A DNA stretch of 64,000 nucleotides from Mucilaginibacter_A sp964251965 (GCA_964251965.1 CAXULQ010000006.1:149438-213437); one strand, 5' to 3'; shown: positions 8,599 through 18,173, counted from the stretch's first letter. Notes: generated from the sequence alone by a model not told the origin. Program-made: numbers and translations.

Positions 8599-9915
8599 AT
8601 GTATAAAACACTTTACATACTTCTTTTATCGGTACTTTTTTTATCTGCCCAGGCACAAACTTCCGATACGGTAAAACAACAAAGGTTCAACCTGCATTTT
8701 CAGCAAACGATAATTACGCAAACTCACCCTGGTTTTAGTACAAAATATACGGGCGACAATAGTTTATCTCCTTTTCACGAAACAGCAAGTTCTTTAACTA
8801 CCACGCTTTTTGGCGGCGCGCATTTGTGGAAAGGTGCAGAAGCTTATTTTAATCCCGAAATGTCTGGCGGTGCAGGTTTTAGTCAAACTTTAGGCGTTGC
8901 CGGTTTTCCTAACGGAGAGACGTTTCGGGTTGGTTCTGCCGAGCCTAAAATTTATGTTGCCCGCGCTTATTTAACCCAGCGGTTTAGCTGGGGAAATGAG
9001 ATGGATACCATACAAGATGACAATAACCAATTGGGCGGATTGCAAAGTAAACGTTACTTTTCTATCACGGCCGGAAAGTTTGGTATGGCTGATTTTTTTG
9101 ATGACAATGCTTTTAGCCATGATCCGCGAACGCAATTTATGAACTGGTCGTTGATGAGCAACGGCGCATGGGATTATCCGGCCAATACACGCGGTTACGC
9201 TTACGGTGTTTATATGGATTATCACCAGCCTTCGTGGGATTTACGTTTTGCCGTTACCATGATTACCAATACCGCAAATGGTTCTATTTGGGATGGAAAA
9301 ATTGGCAAAGCAAACTCACAAACGTTAGAATTTGAAAAACGTTACGCGCTTTTGGGTGATAGAAAAGGTACAGTTCGTATTCTGGCGTTTAATAACAATG
9401 CTAAAATGGGAAACTACCGACAGGCAATTGCAGAAAATCCGGCTGTACCTGATATTGAATCAACCCGTGCCTACGGGCGAAATAAATTAGGTTTTGGTAT
9501 CAGTGCAGATCAATATTTAACAAAAGATTTTGGCGTTTTTGCCAAAGTAAGTTATAACGATGGCCGGAATGAAACCTGGGCTTTTACAGAAATTGACCGT
9601 TCTATCAGTTTTGGCGGCGTTTTAACCGGAGCTGCCTGGAAACGCAGCAAAGACGAAGTAGGTTTGGCTTTTGTTGGGAACGGGATTTCTGCCGCACACC
9701 GCGATTATCTGGCTGCCGGCGGTTACGGTTTTATTATTGGCGATGGCGCTTTAAACTATTCGCCGGAAATGATTGCTGAATTATATTACAAAGTAAACGC
9801 TTACAAAAATATGGTTTACTTAACGCCCGATTACCAGTTTATCTTGCATCCGGCTTATAATATAGACCGCGGACCGGTTAACGTGTTTTCAATCCGGGCA
9901 CATGTTGAGTTTTAA
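8599..9915 (+). CDS. OprB-like carbohydrate-selective outer-membrane porin
   Basis: Outer-membrane beta-barrel for sugar uptake. The signal peptide is MYKTLYILLLSVLFLSAQAQ. The mature protein contains the OprB-type order KYTGDNSLSPFHE, GAHLWKGAEAYFNPEMSGG, SITAGKFGMADFFDDN and SNGAWDYPANTRGYAYG. It ends in Phe (FSIRAHVEF), as expected for BAM-assembled barrels. The ATG at 8599 is used because the in-frame start at 8539 lies inside the preceding HD gene and would precede the signal peptide. Its 3' end overlaps the convergent UbiA gene by 4 bp. Confidence 0.85.
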   Translation: MYKTLYILLLSVLFLSAQAQTSDTVKQQRFNLHFQQTIITQTHPGFSTKYTGDNSLSPFHETASSLTTTLFGGAHLWKGAEAYFNPEMSGGAGFSQTLGVAGFPNGETFRVGSAEPKIYVARAYLTQRFSWGNEMDTIQDDNNQLGGLQSKRYFSITAGKFGMADFFDDNAFSHDPRTQFMNWSLMSNGAWDYPANTRGYAYGVYMDYHQPSWDLRFAVTMITNTANGSIWDGKIGKANSQTLEFEKRYALLGDRKGTVRILAFNNNAKMGNYRQAIAENPAVPDIESTRAYGRNKLGFGISADQYLTKDFGVFAKVSYNDGRNETWAFTEIDRSISFGGVLTGAAWKRSKDEVGLAFVGNGISAAHRDYLAAGGYGFIIGDGALNYSPEMIAELYYKVNAYKNMVYLTPDYQFILHPAYNIDRGPVNVFSIRAHVEF

Positions 9916-10784
9916 TGTTGAACGGCCAGCCAGCCAAAATAAAGCAGCATAAAAGCAGCACTGATGAAATTCATTAACATTGCGTTTTTGTAATTTGCTG
10001 CCGATGCTTCTTTTATCACCTTAAAAAACCAGTAGTTAAAGAAGAGGAAAATTGGCAAAGAGCAGCCGAGGAAAAAATAAAAGTTGCCCATATTGCCCAA
10101 AATTTGCCAGTAAAAGAAGCTCAAAACAATCCCAACGGCAAATAAAATCCCCGAAAAAATAAAAGAACCGCGGTAACCCAGCATCAAACTTAAAGTATAA
10201 TCGCCGCGCTTGCTGTCTTCTTCATGCTGATAAATTTGCGTAAGCGGATAAGAAGCCCCAATCAAACAAGAACAAATTCCGCCAGCCAAAAGCAGTTGTA
10301 AATTCCAGTTAAAAGAAGATAAACTTAGGCCAGCCAATCCGCCAAAAATCGCCCAATACATAAAAGCGCCCTGGAAAAAGAAAACTGTTAAAAAACTAAT
10401 AATCGGATATTTTTTTAAACGTGTTGCCGGATGACTGTATAATTTAGACATTATGCCATAAATTAAAACCGCAAAAGCAAACCAAACGCTAATAAACAAA
10501 CCAAGTAAAAAAGCCAATACTTCCATCAAAACCGAAACATAATACAAACTTTTGTCCACAGCCGGTGGTTTGGCAAGCAGGGCAATACTGCCTTCATCTT
10601 TATCAAAGTAACTGTTGTAACCGTTCGTTGCCGGAATGGCCAAAACGTACCAGGCCACAAAAATAATTGTTGCCCTAAAAGAAGTAGTATGTTTTGCCTG
10701 ACTGTAAGCAAACAGGTAAACCGGCAGCAAAAAAACGGAAAACACAAAACGCAGATGCGCCAAAGTTGATCTGCTAATGAGCAT
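9912..10784 (-). CDS. UbiA-family prenyltransferase
   Basis: Membrane enzyme that transfers an isoprenoid chain to an aromatic or other acceptor. The two Asp-rich motifs are visible: NGYNSYFDKDEG in the first half and QIYQHEEDSKRGDYTLS in the second. About eight hydrophobic helices are spread over 290 residues. It is transcribed divergently from the YceI/type III PKS genes, with ~73 bp between the starts. That placement makes a phenolic product of the neighbouring polyketide synthase a plausible acceptor, which is inference only. Confidence 0.85.
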   Translation of the reverse strand: MLISRSTLAHLRFVFSVFLLPVYLFAYSQAKHTTSFRATIIFVAWYVLAIPATNGYNSYFDKDEGSIALLAKPPAVDKSLYYVSVLMEVLAFLLGLFISVWFAFAVLIYGIMSKLYSHPATRLKKYPIISFLTVFFFQGAFMYWAIFGGLAGLSLSSFNWNLQLLLAGGICSCLIGASYPLTQIYQHEEDSKRGDYTLSLMLGYRGSFIFSGILFAVGIVLSFFYWQILGNMGNFYFFLGCSLPIFLFFNYWFFKVIKEASAANYKNAMLMNFISAAFMLLYFGWLAVQH

Positions 10785-10857
10785 AATAGAGTAAGTTTTA
10801 TTTGCTAATGTAATAATACATTAGGATTTTGGTTGAGGTAACAAACAAATACAATAT

Positions 10858-11394
10858 ATGAAACACATTTTCCTTCAGTTTTTTTTAGCAGCATTTTTTA
10901 TGCAGATGTCTTTTGCCCAAAGCGGGCAAAAAATAACTTCTTCGGCCGTAACTTTTAAAATTAAAAATCTGGGCATCAACACAGAAGGTAAATTTGGCGG
11001 GTTGAAAGCCGAAATTAATTTCGACAAAGCCAATTTAGATAAAAGCAGCATCGAAGCTTCGGTTGATACCAGGACATTAGACTCCGACAATAGCATGCGC
11101 GACAATCACCTCAAAAAAGAAGAATACTTTGATGTGGAAAAATATCCGGAGATCACGATGAAATCCGTTTCCTTCAATCACCAAAAAAATGAAAACTACA
11201 CGGGCATATTCGACGTAACTATAAAAGGCAAAACCAAACGCATCAAATTTCCTTTCACTTACACAGAAAACGGCAACAGCAATTTGTTTAAAGGCAGTTT
11301 CACCATCAGTCGCTCTGATTTTGACATTGGCGGCAAAAGTATGGTTTTAAGTAACGATGCGCTGGTTGCCGTAACCGTAGAAACAACAAAATAG
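10858..11394 (+). CDS. YceI family protein
   Basis: Periplasmic lipocalin-like beta-barrel that binds isoprenoid chains or amphiphiles in characterised relatives. It has a signal peptide (MKHIFLQFFLAAFFMQMSFAQ). Family signatures are SSAVTFKIKNLG, GKFGGLKAEINFD, MRDNHLKKEEYFDVEKYPEI and KGKTKRIKFPFTY. It lies 20 bp upstream of the type III PKS in the same direction, so it is probably in that operon. A lipid-binding role for the pathway's long-chain product is an attractive guess. Confidence 0.88.
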   Translation: MKHIFLQFFLAAFFMQMSFAQSGQKITSSAVTFKIKNLGINTEGKFGGLKAEINFDKANLDKSSIEASVDTRTLDSDNSMRDNHLKKEEYFDVEKYPEITMKSVSFNHQKNENYTGIFDVTIKGKTKRIKFPFTYTENGNSNLFKGSFTISRSDFDIGGKSMVLSNDALVAVTVETTK

Positions 11395-11414
11395 CCGCCG
11401 TTCAATAATGTTAA

Positions 11415-12533
11415 ATGAGTAGTTGTATCAGTAGTATCGGAATTGCCAATCCACCTAATTGCATCCCGCAAAATGCAATTAATGGCTTTATGGAAAAAGC
11501 TTTTTGTTTGGATGAAAACGATGCAAACCGACTCAAAAAAATTTATACACACAGTGCAATTGCTTCCCGTTATTCTGTAATCCCGGATTTTGGCTTTGGT
11601 GATTTTGCTGAAAATAAATTTTTCCCCGCAAATCAAACTTTAGAACCTTTTCCGGATACTAAAAAACGGATGGAGTTTTACCGGGAACACGCCATTAGTA
11701 TTGCCGCAAAGGCTGCGCAAAATTGTCTTTCGGCTTTTGATGCTTCTTTTACCAGCAAAATTTCTCATTTGATTACCGTAAGTTGTACCGGCATGTACGC
11801 ACCCGGAATTGATATTGATTTAATCGAAAAGCTTAGCTTAAACAGAAATACCGAACGCACTTGCATCAACTTTATGGGTTGTTACGGCAGCATCAATGCA
11901 TTAAAAATAGCCGATTATATTTGCCTGGCCAACCCGGAAGCCAAAGTTTTAGTGGTTTCTGTTGAGCTTTGTACGTTACACTTTCAGAAAGAAAACACGC
12001 TGGAAAACTGGGTTGCCAATTCGCTTTTTTCGGATGGTGCGGCAGCAGCATTGGTAGAAAACACTGATAAAAGAAGCCTTTTAAAACCTTGTTTAACTTT
12101 AGAAAGTTTTTATGCCGAATACATACACGAAGCAAAAAACGATATGAACTGGCTGATTGGCAATATGGGTTTTGAAATGAAGCTGACGTCTAAAGTTTCT
12201 AAACAAATCCAAAAAAACATCAGGTTGGTTACCGAAAAAAGTTTGCAAAAAGCAGGGTTAAGTTTGGAGGAAATCAACCTTTTTGCCATCCATCCCGGAG
12301 GAAAAAAAATACTGGAGGCCGCGGAAGAAGGTTTGGGTATTTGTGCCTGTAAAAACAGCTTTGCCCACCAGGTTTTGACAGAATATGGCAACATGTCTTC
12401 GGCTACCATTTTGTTTGTGCTGCAAAAAATATTGGATAACAAAACAGATCAGCAGAACCAAAATGTTTTAAGTTTTGCTTTTGGACCCGGTTTAACCGTG
12501 GAATCAATGGTGCTGAAAAAGCAACAAAAATGA
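11415..12533 (+). CDS. Type III polyketide synthase (chalcone/stilbene synthase-like)
   Basis: Homodimeric ketosynthase that extends an acyl-CoA starter with malonyl-CoA and cyclises it to an alkylresorcinol-, pyrone- or quinone-type ring. The catalytic triad can be placed: Cys156 in NFMGCYGSI, His293 in AIHPGGKK and Asn326 in YGNMSSA. SCTGMYAPG and FAFGPGLTVE are further family motifs. Length (372) is typical. The stop overlaps the start of the FAD oxidoreductase by 4 bp, so translation is coupled. Together with the methyltransferase and UbiA genes it forms a compact biosynthetic locus; the product cannot be read from sequence. Confidence 0.93.
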   Translation: MSSCISSIGIANPPNCIPQNAINGFMEKAFCLDENDANRLKKIYTHSAIASRYSVIPDFGFGDFAENKFFPANQTLEPFPDTKKRMEFYREHAISIAAKAAQNCLSAFDASFTSKISHLITVSCTGMYAPGIDIDLIEKLSLNRNTERTCINFMGCYGSINALKIADYICLANPEAKVLVVSVELCTLHFQKENTLENWVANSLFSDGAAAALVENTDKRSLLKPCLTLESFYAEYIHEAKNDMNWLIGNMGFEMKLTSKVSKQIQKNIRLVTEKSLQKAGLSLEEINLFAIHPGGKKILEAAEEGLGICACKNSFAHQVLTEYGNMSSATILFVLQKILDNKTDQQNQNVLSFAFGPGLTVESMVLKKQQK

Positions 12534-13651
12534 CGGATGTAATTATCATTGGCGGTGGCTTGTCAGGTTTGTTTAACGCAATCTTGTTAAATCGGGCTGG
12601 TTTTAAAGTACTGTTGATCGAACGTAAAGCCTACCCTTTTCACCGCGTTTGCGGCGAATATATTTCCAACGAAGTTATTCCTTTTTTAAAAAAGCTCGAC
12701 ATTGATTTGGAAGAATTAGATGTTGCGCGCATTAACCGATTGGAAGTTACTGCGGTTTCGGGCACCAGGTTTTCTCAAAAATTAGATTTGGGCGGATTTG
12801 GGTTGAGCAGATATACATTCGATCATTTCCTTTACAAAAAAGCTTTGGCAGAAGGCGTAGTTTTTATGTTGAACACGAAAGTGGAAGATGTCCGTTTTGA
12901 GGAAAACGCTTTTAAAGTTTTTATTCCCGGGCAAGAATTGACTGCGCCTTTGGTCATCGGTTCTTTTGGCAAACGTGCCAACCTCGACCAAAAGATGAAC
13001 CGAAGTTTTTTCTATAAAAGAAGTCCTTTTTTGGCCGTAAAATTTCATATCCGTACTGATTTTCCGGTTGATCTTATTCAACTTAATAATTATAAAGATG
13101 GTTATTGCGGCGTGAGCAAAGTTGACGGCAACCGCTGGTGCTTGTGTTATTTGGCGCACCGGGATGATTTGCGGAAATACGGTAATTTGCCCGAGCTGGA
13201 GAAAAACGTGGTCCGCAAAAATCCTTTTCTGAATAAAATTTTTGAAGAAGCAGAATTTCTGCTGGATAAGCCGGAAGTGATCAACGAGATTTCTTTCGAG
13301 AAAAAACAACCGGTAGAACAGCATATTTTAATGAGCGGCGATACGGCAGGCATGATTGCGCCGCTTTGCGGAAATGGCATGACGATGGCAATTCATTCGG
13401 CCAAAATCTTGTCCGAAAAAATAATCGAATTTTACCAGCCGCACCAATTTTTACCCGATAAAAGAAGCATGCTGGAACAAGCTTACACTTCTGCCTGGAA
13501 CAAAAATTTTGCAAGCCGTTTGTGGACCGGAAGGCAATTGCAAAAGCTGTTCGGCCGAAATGCTGCTACAAACCTCAGCTTAAAAACCTTAAACTATTTT
13601 CCTAAAGTTGCTGATTTTTTGATTAGTAAAACTCACGGACAGCCGTTTTAA
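12530..13651 (+). CDS. FAD-dependent oxidoreductase (UbiH/geranylgeranyl-reductase-like)
   Basis: Flavin monooxygenase or reductase expected to hydroxylate or reduce the polyketide product. The N-terminal Rossmann motif IIIGGGLSGLFNAIL is followed by RVCGEYISNEV, and the second FAD motif is MSGDTAGMIAPLCGNGMTMA. The protein has 373 residues and no transmembrane segment. It is translationally coupled to the type III PKS. In alkylresorcinol clusters the comparable enzyme oxidises the ring to a quinone; that role here is inferred from context. Confidence 0.85.
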   Translation: MTDVIIIGGGLSGLFNAILLNRAGFKVLLIERKAYPFHRVCGEYISNEVIPFLKKLDIDLEELDVARINRLEVTAVSGTRFSQKLDLGGFGLSRYTFDHFLYKKALAEGVVFMLNTKVEDVRFEENAFKVFIPGQELTAPLVIGSFGKRANLDQKMNRSFFYKRSPFLAVKFHIRTDFPVDLIQLNNYKDGYCGVSKVDGNRWCLCYLAHRDDLRKYGNLPELEKNVVRKNPFLNKIFEEAEFLLDKPEVINEISFEKKQPVEQHILMSGDTAGMIAPLCGNGMTMAIHSAKILSEKIIEFYQPHQFLPDKRSMLEQAYTSAWNKNFASRLWTGRQLQKLFGRNAATNLSLKTLNYFPKVADFLISKTHGQPF

Positions 13652-13667
13652 ACCTCAATTTTTACCG

Positions 13668-14363
13668 ATGCCGGATTTTAACAAACGCGCCACAGGTTTA
13701 GAAATCATGGACGATTTTAGCCTTGGTGCAGAAGAAATTGATCCGTTATTAAGCGGACTGGAAATGGTAAACCAGTTTTTGGGCGGTTATAATGTTGTTT
13801 TTTCTGCCTTAAAAGAAGCATCCGTCCAAAACCATTTTCATATCAGCGATTGGGGTTGCGGCGGCGGAGATGTGCTGCGCGCTATTCATCAAAAAACAAA
13901 AAAAGAAAATTTAAACTTAATTTTTACCGGCATTGATGCCACGCCTGCCGCTGTAAACTTTGCTAATCGAAAAAATACCTCGCCCCAAATTAATTTTATT
14001 TTGGCTGATGTTTTATCCGAAGAAATCTCCGCTTTAAAATTTGATATTGTTTTAAGTACACTGTTTACACATCATTTTGATGATGAAGCCTGGGTTTTGC
14101 TAATCCACAAAATGTTGGCTTGCAGCCGCCACGCCGTTATTATTGATGATTTGCACCGGCATTGGCTTGCTTATTATGCCATTAAAGTTATTACCCAAAT
14201 TGTAACCAAATCACGTTTGGCAAGGTACGACGGACCATTATCCGTTTTAAAAGGTTTTAAGCGGAAAGAATTAGAGAACCTATTGCAAAAAACAGGTATT
14301 AAAAATTATAAAATACGGTGGATGTGGATTTTCCGGTGGCAAATAATCCTCTATAAAAGTTAA
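13668..14363 (+). CDS. Class I SAM-dependent methyltransferase (PKS locus)
   Basis: SAM-binding motif I is ISDWGCGGGDVLRAI, the acidic motif II is FTGIDATPAAVNFA, and a later core motif is FDIVLSTLFTHHF. It starts 17 bp after the FAD oxidoreductase, so it is probably the last biosynthetic gene of the PKS operon and methylates the product or a precursor (inference). The C-terminal half (ARYDGPLSVLKGFKRKEL) is shared with methyltransferases that sit next to type III PKS genes in this phylum. Confidence 0.85.
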   Translation: MPDFNKRATGLEIMDDFSLGAEEIDPLLSGLEMVNQFLGGYNVVFSALKEASVQNHFHISDWGCGGGDVLRAIHQKTKKENLNLIFTGIDATPAAVNFANRKNTSPQINFILADVLSEEISALKFDIVLSTLFTHHFDDEAWVLLIHKMLACSRHAVIIDDLHRHWLAYYAIKVITQIVTKSRLARYDGPLSVLKGFKRKELENLLQKTGIKNYKIRWMWIFRWQIILYKS

Positions 14364-14372
14364 TTTTGAACC

Positions 14373-15446
14373 ATGAAACTTAATGTCCTGGTTTTTATCA
14401 ACGCCTTGGCCGTAGCGATTACATTAGGGATTACCAACTTTTATTTCAGTCATAGTTGGTACGATGTTTTCCAGATATTTTCCATTTCGCTCATCACCAG
14501 TTTTATCGTTTTTTATTATTTGACCGAAAAGTACGTTTATTCAAAGATCAAAATTATTTATAAACTGATTCATAATTTAAAACTTGGCCGTGATTTGCGC
14601 GATGCTTTAGGTGAAAATATGAGTTCTGATCCGATCCAGGATGTTGAGGAAGAGGTAAAAGAGTGGGCAAAGGAGAAAAAACTGGAAATTGATATGTTGA
14701 AGAAGCAGGAACAATTTCGGCGGGAATTTCTGTCCAACCTTTCCCACGAATTTAAAACGCCGCTTTTTGCCATGCAGGGTTATCTGGATGCTTTGCTGGA
14801 CGAAGACGGTTTGGACGACACAGAACTCGCACTTAAATTTTTAAAAAAAGCTTCTAATAATGTTGACCGCATGAGTTATTTGATCAAGGATTTGGATGAA
14901 ATATCTAAATTAGAATCAGGTGAGCTGCCCATCAATTACGCAAAATTTAAGATAAATGAGCTGATAAAAGAAGTATTCGAATCCTTGGAAACTAAAGCGG
15001 CGCAATACAAAATACAGCTTGTTTTTAAGGAAAAATACAATGAGCCGATTTATGTAAATGCCGACCGGGAAAGGATCAGGCAGGTTTTAATCAACCTGAT
15101 TGACAATGCTTTTAAATATGGAAAAACCAACGGAACAACTTCGGTTAGTTTGTTTACGCTCCATAAACAGGTTTTGGTAGAAGTAACAGATGACGGTATG
15201 GGCATAGACGAAAAAAACCTGCCCCGCTTATTTGAGCGTTTCTATCGTACGGATGCCAGCCGCTCCAGGCAAATTGCCGGTTCTGGTTTAGGTTTGGCCA
15301 TTGTAAAACATATTGTAGAAGCCCATCAGCAAACCATTAACGTAAGAAGCACCTTGGGGATCGGCTCTACGTTCGGTTTTACGTTAGAAAAAGCAAAACA
15401 ACAGCCTTTCTCCGGCTTGCCTTACCCTAAGTTAACATTAAATTAA
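14373..15446 (+). CDS. Sensor histidine kinase (PhoR-like)
   Basis: Membrane sensor kinase. Two N-terminal transmembrane segments with almost no periplasmic loop precede a linker helix. The HisKA domain has the phospho-acceptor His125 in NLSHEFKTPL. The HATPase domain shows the N box (LINLIDNAFKYG), DDGMGIDEKNL, the F box (FERFYRTDASRSR) and GSGLGLAIVKHI. No response regulator is adjacent. The next genes are a Pit phosphate transport pair, so a role in phosphate sensing is plausible but only contextual. It starts 10 bp after the PKS methyltransferase and may be partly co-transcribed with it. Confidence 0.9.
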   Translation: MKLNVLVFINALAVAITLGITNFYFSHSWYDVFQIFSISLITSFIVFYYLTEKYVYSKIKIIYKLIHNLKLGRDLRDALGENMSSDPIQDVEEEVKEWAKEKKLEIDMLKKQEQFRREFLSNLSHEFKTPLFAMQGYLDALLDEDGLDDTELALKFLKKASNNVDRMSYLIKDLDEISKLESGELPINYAKFKINELIKEVFESLETKAAQYKIQLVFKEKYNEPIYVNADRERIRQVLINLIDNAFKYGKTNGTTSVSLFTLHKQVLVEVTDDGMGIDEKNLPRLFERFYRTDASRSRQIAGSGLGLAIVKHIVEAHQQTINVRSTLGIGSTFGFTLEKAKQQPFSGLPYPKLTLN

Positions 15447-15457
15447 CATCATTCCTT

Positions 15458-15465
15458 TACTTTTG
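15458..15465 (+). promoter_or_regulatory. Likely -7 box TACTTTTG for the Pit genes
   Basis: Fits TAnnTTTG and sits 16 bp before the DUF47 start codon, implying a very short leader. The matching -33 region is AT-rich (GTTAACATTAAATTAAC) without a clean TTTG. Confidence 0.45.
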
Positions 15466-15481
15466 TCCGTAATCAAAAAGC

Positions 15482-16132
15482 ATGTCGTTAAATAGTATTT
15501 TTCAATATTTTGTACCAAAGGACAAAAAAATATTTTTTCCTTTGTTTGAGCAGGCCGCGGGTAATGTAGTTACTATGGCTACTTTGCTGGTTGAAGTGGT
15601 TGGCTCTTCCGATAACACAAAAAGGGAAACCTTATATCAGCAGATTGATAAACTGGAAAACATCGGCGATGAAATTACGCACCAGATTTATTTAGAACTG
15701 GGCAAAAACTTTATTACGCCTTTTGACCGGGAAGACATCCACTCTTTGGCCACCGCAATTGATGATGTTGCCGATTTGATACAAGGATCTGCCAACCGAA
15801 TGAGTTTGTACCAGATTGTTGAAATGACAGAACCTATTCAGAAACTGTCTGAACTTATTCTGCAAGGCAGCTACGATTTGCAAAAAGCGGTAAGTGAACT
15901 GAAAGATTTAAAGAACGTACGGAACATTGCAGAATCTTGCATCCGTATTAACAGCATTGAAAACCAGGCCGATTACGTTTTTGACCGTGCCGTTGCAGAT
16001 TTGTTTTTGTATGAGAAAGACCCCATCCGGCTGATTAAATACAAAGAAATTTTGGCTGCGCTGGAAACCGCAACCGACCGTTGCGAAGATGCAGCTAATG
16101 TGATGGAATCGATCATTGTAAAAAACGCATAA
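15482..16132 (+). CDS. DUF47 family Pit accessory protein (PhoU-like)
   Basis: Helical cytoplasmic protein related to PhoU that is nearly always encoded beside Pit phosphate transporters and modulates them. Conserved stretches are FPLFEQAAGNVV, EHIGDE-type ENIGDEITHQIY, TPFDREDIHSLATAIDDVADLI and CEDAANVMESI. At 216 residues it is typical. Only 3 bp separate it from the transporter gene, so the two form an operon. Confidence 0.92.
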   Translation: MSLNSIFQYFVPKDKKIFFPLFEQAAGNVVTMATLLVEVVGSSDNTKRETLYQQIDKLENIGDEITHQIYLELGKNFITPFDREDIHSLATAIDDVADLIQGSANRMSLYQIVEMTEPIQKLSELILQGSYDLQKAVSELKDLKNVRNIAESCIRINSIENQADYVFDRAVADLFLYEKDPIRLIKYKEILAALETATDRCEDAANVMESIIVKNA

Positions 16133-16135
16133 AGA

Positions 16136-17146
16136 ATGGTATCTACCCTGCTGGTTGTCGTTGTTATTTTAGCCCTTATTTTCGATTTTATAAATGGTTT
16201 TCATGATGCGGCAAACTCTATTGCTACCATCGTATCCACCAAAGTTTTAACGCCTTTTCAAGCTGTTCTTTGGGCCGCTTCTTTTAATTTTCTGGCTTAC
16301 TTTTTAATACCGGATCATAAAGTAGCCAAAACAGTAGCTAACACTGTTTTTGAACAGTTTATCACTATGCACGTTATTTTGGCTGGTTTAATTGCAGCCA
16401 TCACCTGGAATTTAATTACCTGGTGGTTTGGTATCCCGTCCAGTTCTTCGCATACTTTAATCGGTGGTTTTGCCGGTGCCGGGATGACGAATGCTGCTTT
16501 TATGCACATCAATCCTTTCTCGGCAGTAAACTACGATCCTATTGTTAAAATTGTGATTTTCATATTTCTCGCACCAATTATTGGGATGCTGATTGGTATG
16601 GCGATCAATATTTTAATAATGCACATCTGCAAAAATGCGCGTCCTTCTGTTGCTGATGTCTGGTTTAAACGCCTGCAATTGGTTTCTTCCGGTGCGTTAA
16701 GTTTTGCACATGGCGGTAATGATGCCCAAAAAGTAATGGGTATTATTTATGTGGCAATGGTTGCATCGAAAGTAATTACAAGTGATACCAAAATGCCCGA
16801 ATGGATCCCTTTTGCCTGTTATTCTGCTATTGCTGCTGGAACGATGTCGGGTGGGTGGAAAATCGTTAAAACGATGGGCACCAAAATTACCAAAGTAACA
16901 CCGTTAGAAGGCGTAAGTGCCGAAACCGCTGGTGCAATCACCTTGTTTGTTACCGAGCGTTTCGGTATTCCGGTATCAACCACACACACTTTAACCGGTT
17001 CTATTATTGGCGTTGGCTTAACCAAACGTGTTTCTGCTGTGCGTTGGGGCGTTACCATCAACTTAATTTGGGCCTGGATTATCACCATTCCAATTTCTGC
17101 AATTTTCGCAGCCATTGTTTTCTCCATCATCAAACTATTCTCCTAA
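16136..17146 (+). CDS. pit: Inorganic phosphate transporter, Pit family
   Basis: Inner-membrane, cation-coupled phosphate symporter. It carries the two PHO4-type signatures: DFINGFHDAANSIATIVSTK near the N-terminus and AHGGNDAQKVMGI in the second half, plus PSSSSHTLIGG and PVSTTHTLTGSIIG. About ten transmembrane segments fit in 336 residues. It is co-transcribed with the DUF47 partner and lies downstream of a PhoR-like kinase. Confidence 0.93.
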   Translation: MVSTLLVVVVILALIFDFINGFHDAANSIATIVSTKVLTPFQAVLWAASFNFLAYFLIPDHKVAKTVANTVFEQFITMHVILAGLIAAITWNLITWWFGIPSSSSHTLIGGFAGAGMTNAAFMHINPFSAVNYDPIVKIVIFIFLAPIIGMLIGMAINILIMHICKNARPSVADVWFKRLQLVSSGALSFAHGGNDAQKVMGIIYVAMVASKVITSDTKMPEWIPFACYSAIAAGTMSGGWKIVKTMGTKITKVTPLEGVSAETAGAITLFVTERFGIPVSTTHTLTGSIIGVGLTKRVSAVRWGVTINLIWAWIITIPISAIFAAIVFSIIKLFS

Positions 17147-17262
17147 GCTTTCGTCCTAAAATTTAATTGCAACATTCATGTGGTGTTAATCATAGCCGGA
17201 ACTTTAATGGGTTTTGCTACGTTAACATCTTGCATTAGCTCTTATTTAGGTTATTTGATTTT

Positions 17263-18024
17263 ATGAAAAAACAGACATTTTTATTGACTACTCTTTTTAC
17301 CATACTTTTTTTAGCAGGCAATGTAAAGCAGGCGCAAAGCCAGTTGTTTGATAAGCTGATTAAGAAAGCAACAACTTCAAGTACAAGCAGCAGCGGCACA
17401 CCTTCTGATCAGGAAATTTCAAGTGGCATAAAAGAAGCATTGCAGCAAGGCATTATCAAAAGCAGCGACCAGCTTTCGGCAGTAAACGGTTTTTTTGGAA
17501 ATGCGGCAGTTAAGATTTTATTTCCGCCGCAGGCACAAAAAGCAGAAGCCACGTTACGTAAATTAGGTTTGAATAAGCTGTGCGATAACGTAATCCTGTC
17601 GTTAAACCGTGCCGCAGAAGATGCGGCTAAAGAAGCCAAACCTATCTTTATCTCAGCTTTAAAACAAATGAGTGTGAAAGATGCCGCCAATATTTTGTTA
17701 GGATCGAGTGATGCCGCAACACAATATTTTAAACGCACCACAACCGATTCGCTTTCGGCAAAATTTAGGCCGGTAGTGCATCAAAGTTTAGATAAAGTTG
17801 GTGCCACGCAGTACTACAGCCAGGCAGCTACAGCGTATAACAAAGTTCCGTTCTCTTCCGGTAAGGTTGACCCGGATATTGAAAATTATGTAACTCAAAA
17901 AGCAATAAGCGGTTTGTTTGTGGAGATTGCCCAGCAGGAATTACAGATCAGGCAAAATATTTCTTCCCGCCCAACTGCCTTGCTGCAAAAGGTTTTTGGT
18001 TATGCAACACAAGCAAAAAAGTAA
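17263..18024 (+). CDS. DUF4197 domain-containing exported protein
   Basis: A 253-residue protein with a signal peptide (MKKQTFLLTTLFTILFLAGN), a Ser/Thr-rich linker and then the helical DUF4197 domain. Family sequence includes DQEISSGIKEALQQGI, AVKILFPPQAQKAEATLRKL and SVKDAANILLGSSDAATQYF. The molecular role of the family is not known. An interspersed word lies in SGIKEALQQ (17429-17439). A strong hairpin separates it from the convergent pyruvate dehydrogenase genes. Confidence 0.9.
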   Translation: MKKQTFLLTTLFTILFLAGNVKQAQSQLFDKLIKKATTSSTSSSGTPSDQEISSGIKEALQQGIIKSSDQLSAVNGFFGNAAVKILFPPQAQKAEATLRKLGLNKLCDNVILSLNRAAEDAAKEAKPIFISALKQMSVKDAANILLGSSDAATQYFKRTTTDSLSAKFRPVVHQSLDKVGATQYYSQAATAYNKVPFSSGKVDPDIENYVTQKAISGLFVEIAQQELQIRQNISSRPTALLQKVFGYATQAKK

Positions 18025-18113
18025 GGTGTTGATTTTTGGTTGATAAAAGAAGTATCAACATCAGAAAGATCTTCTTGGAGATAAGGTGCGTTCAGGGTTC
18101 TTCCTACAGAAAC

Positions 18114-18151
18114 AAAAAACCCTGTCAGAAAATTTTTCTGACAGGGTTTTT
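18114..18151. terminator. Bidirectional terminator between DUF4197 and pdhC
   Basis: A near-perfect stem (AAAACCCTGTCAGAAA/TTTCTGACAGGGTTTT) is flanked by A-run and T-run, so it works in both directions between convergent genes. Confidence 0.92.
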
Positions 18152-18173
18152 ATATGATAAAAGGAGTATTAAT

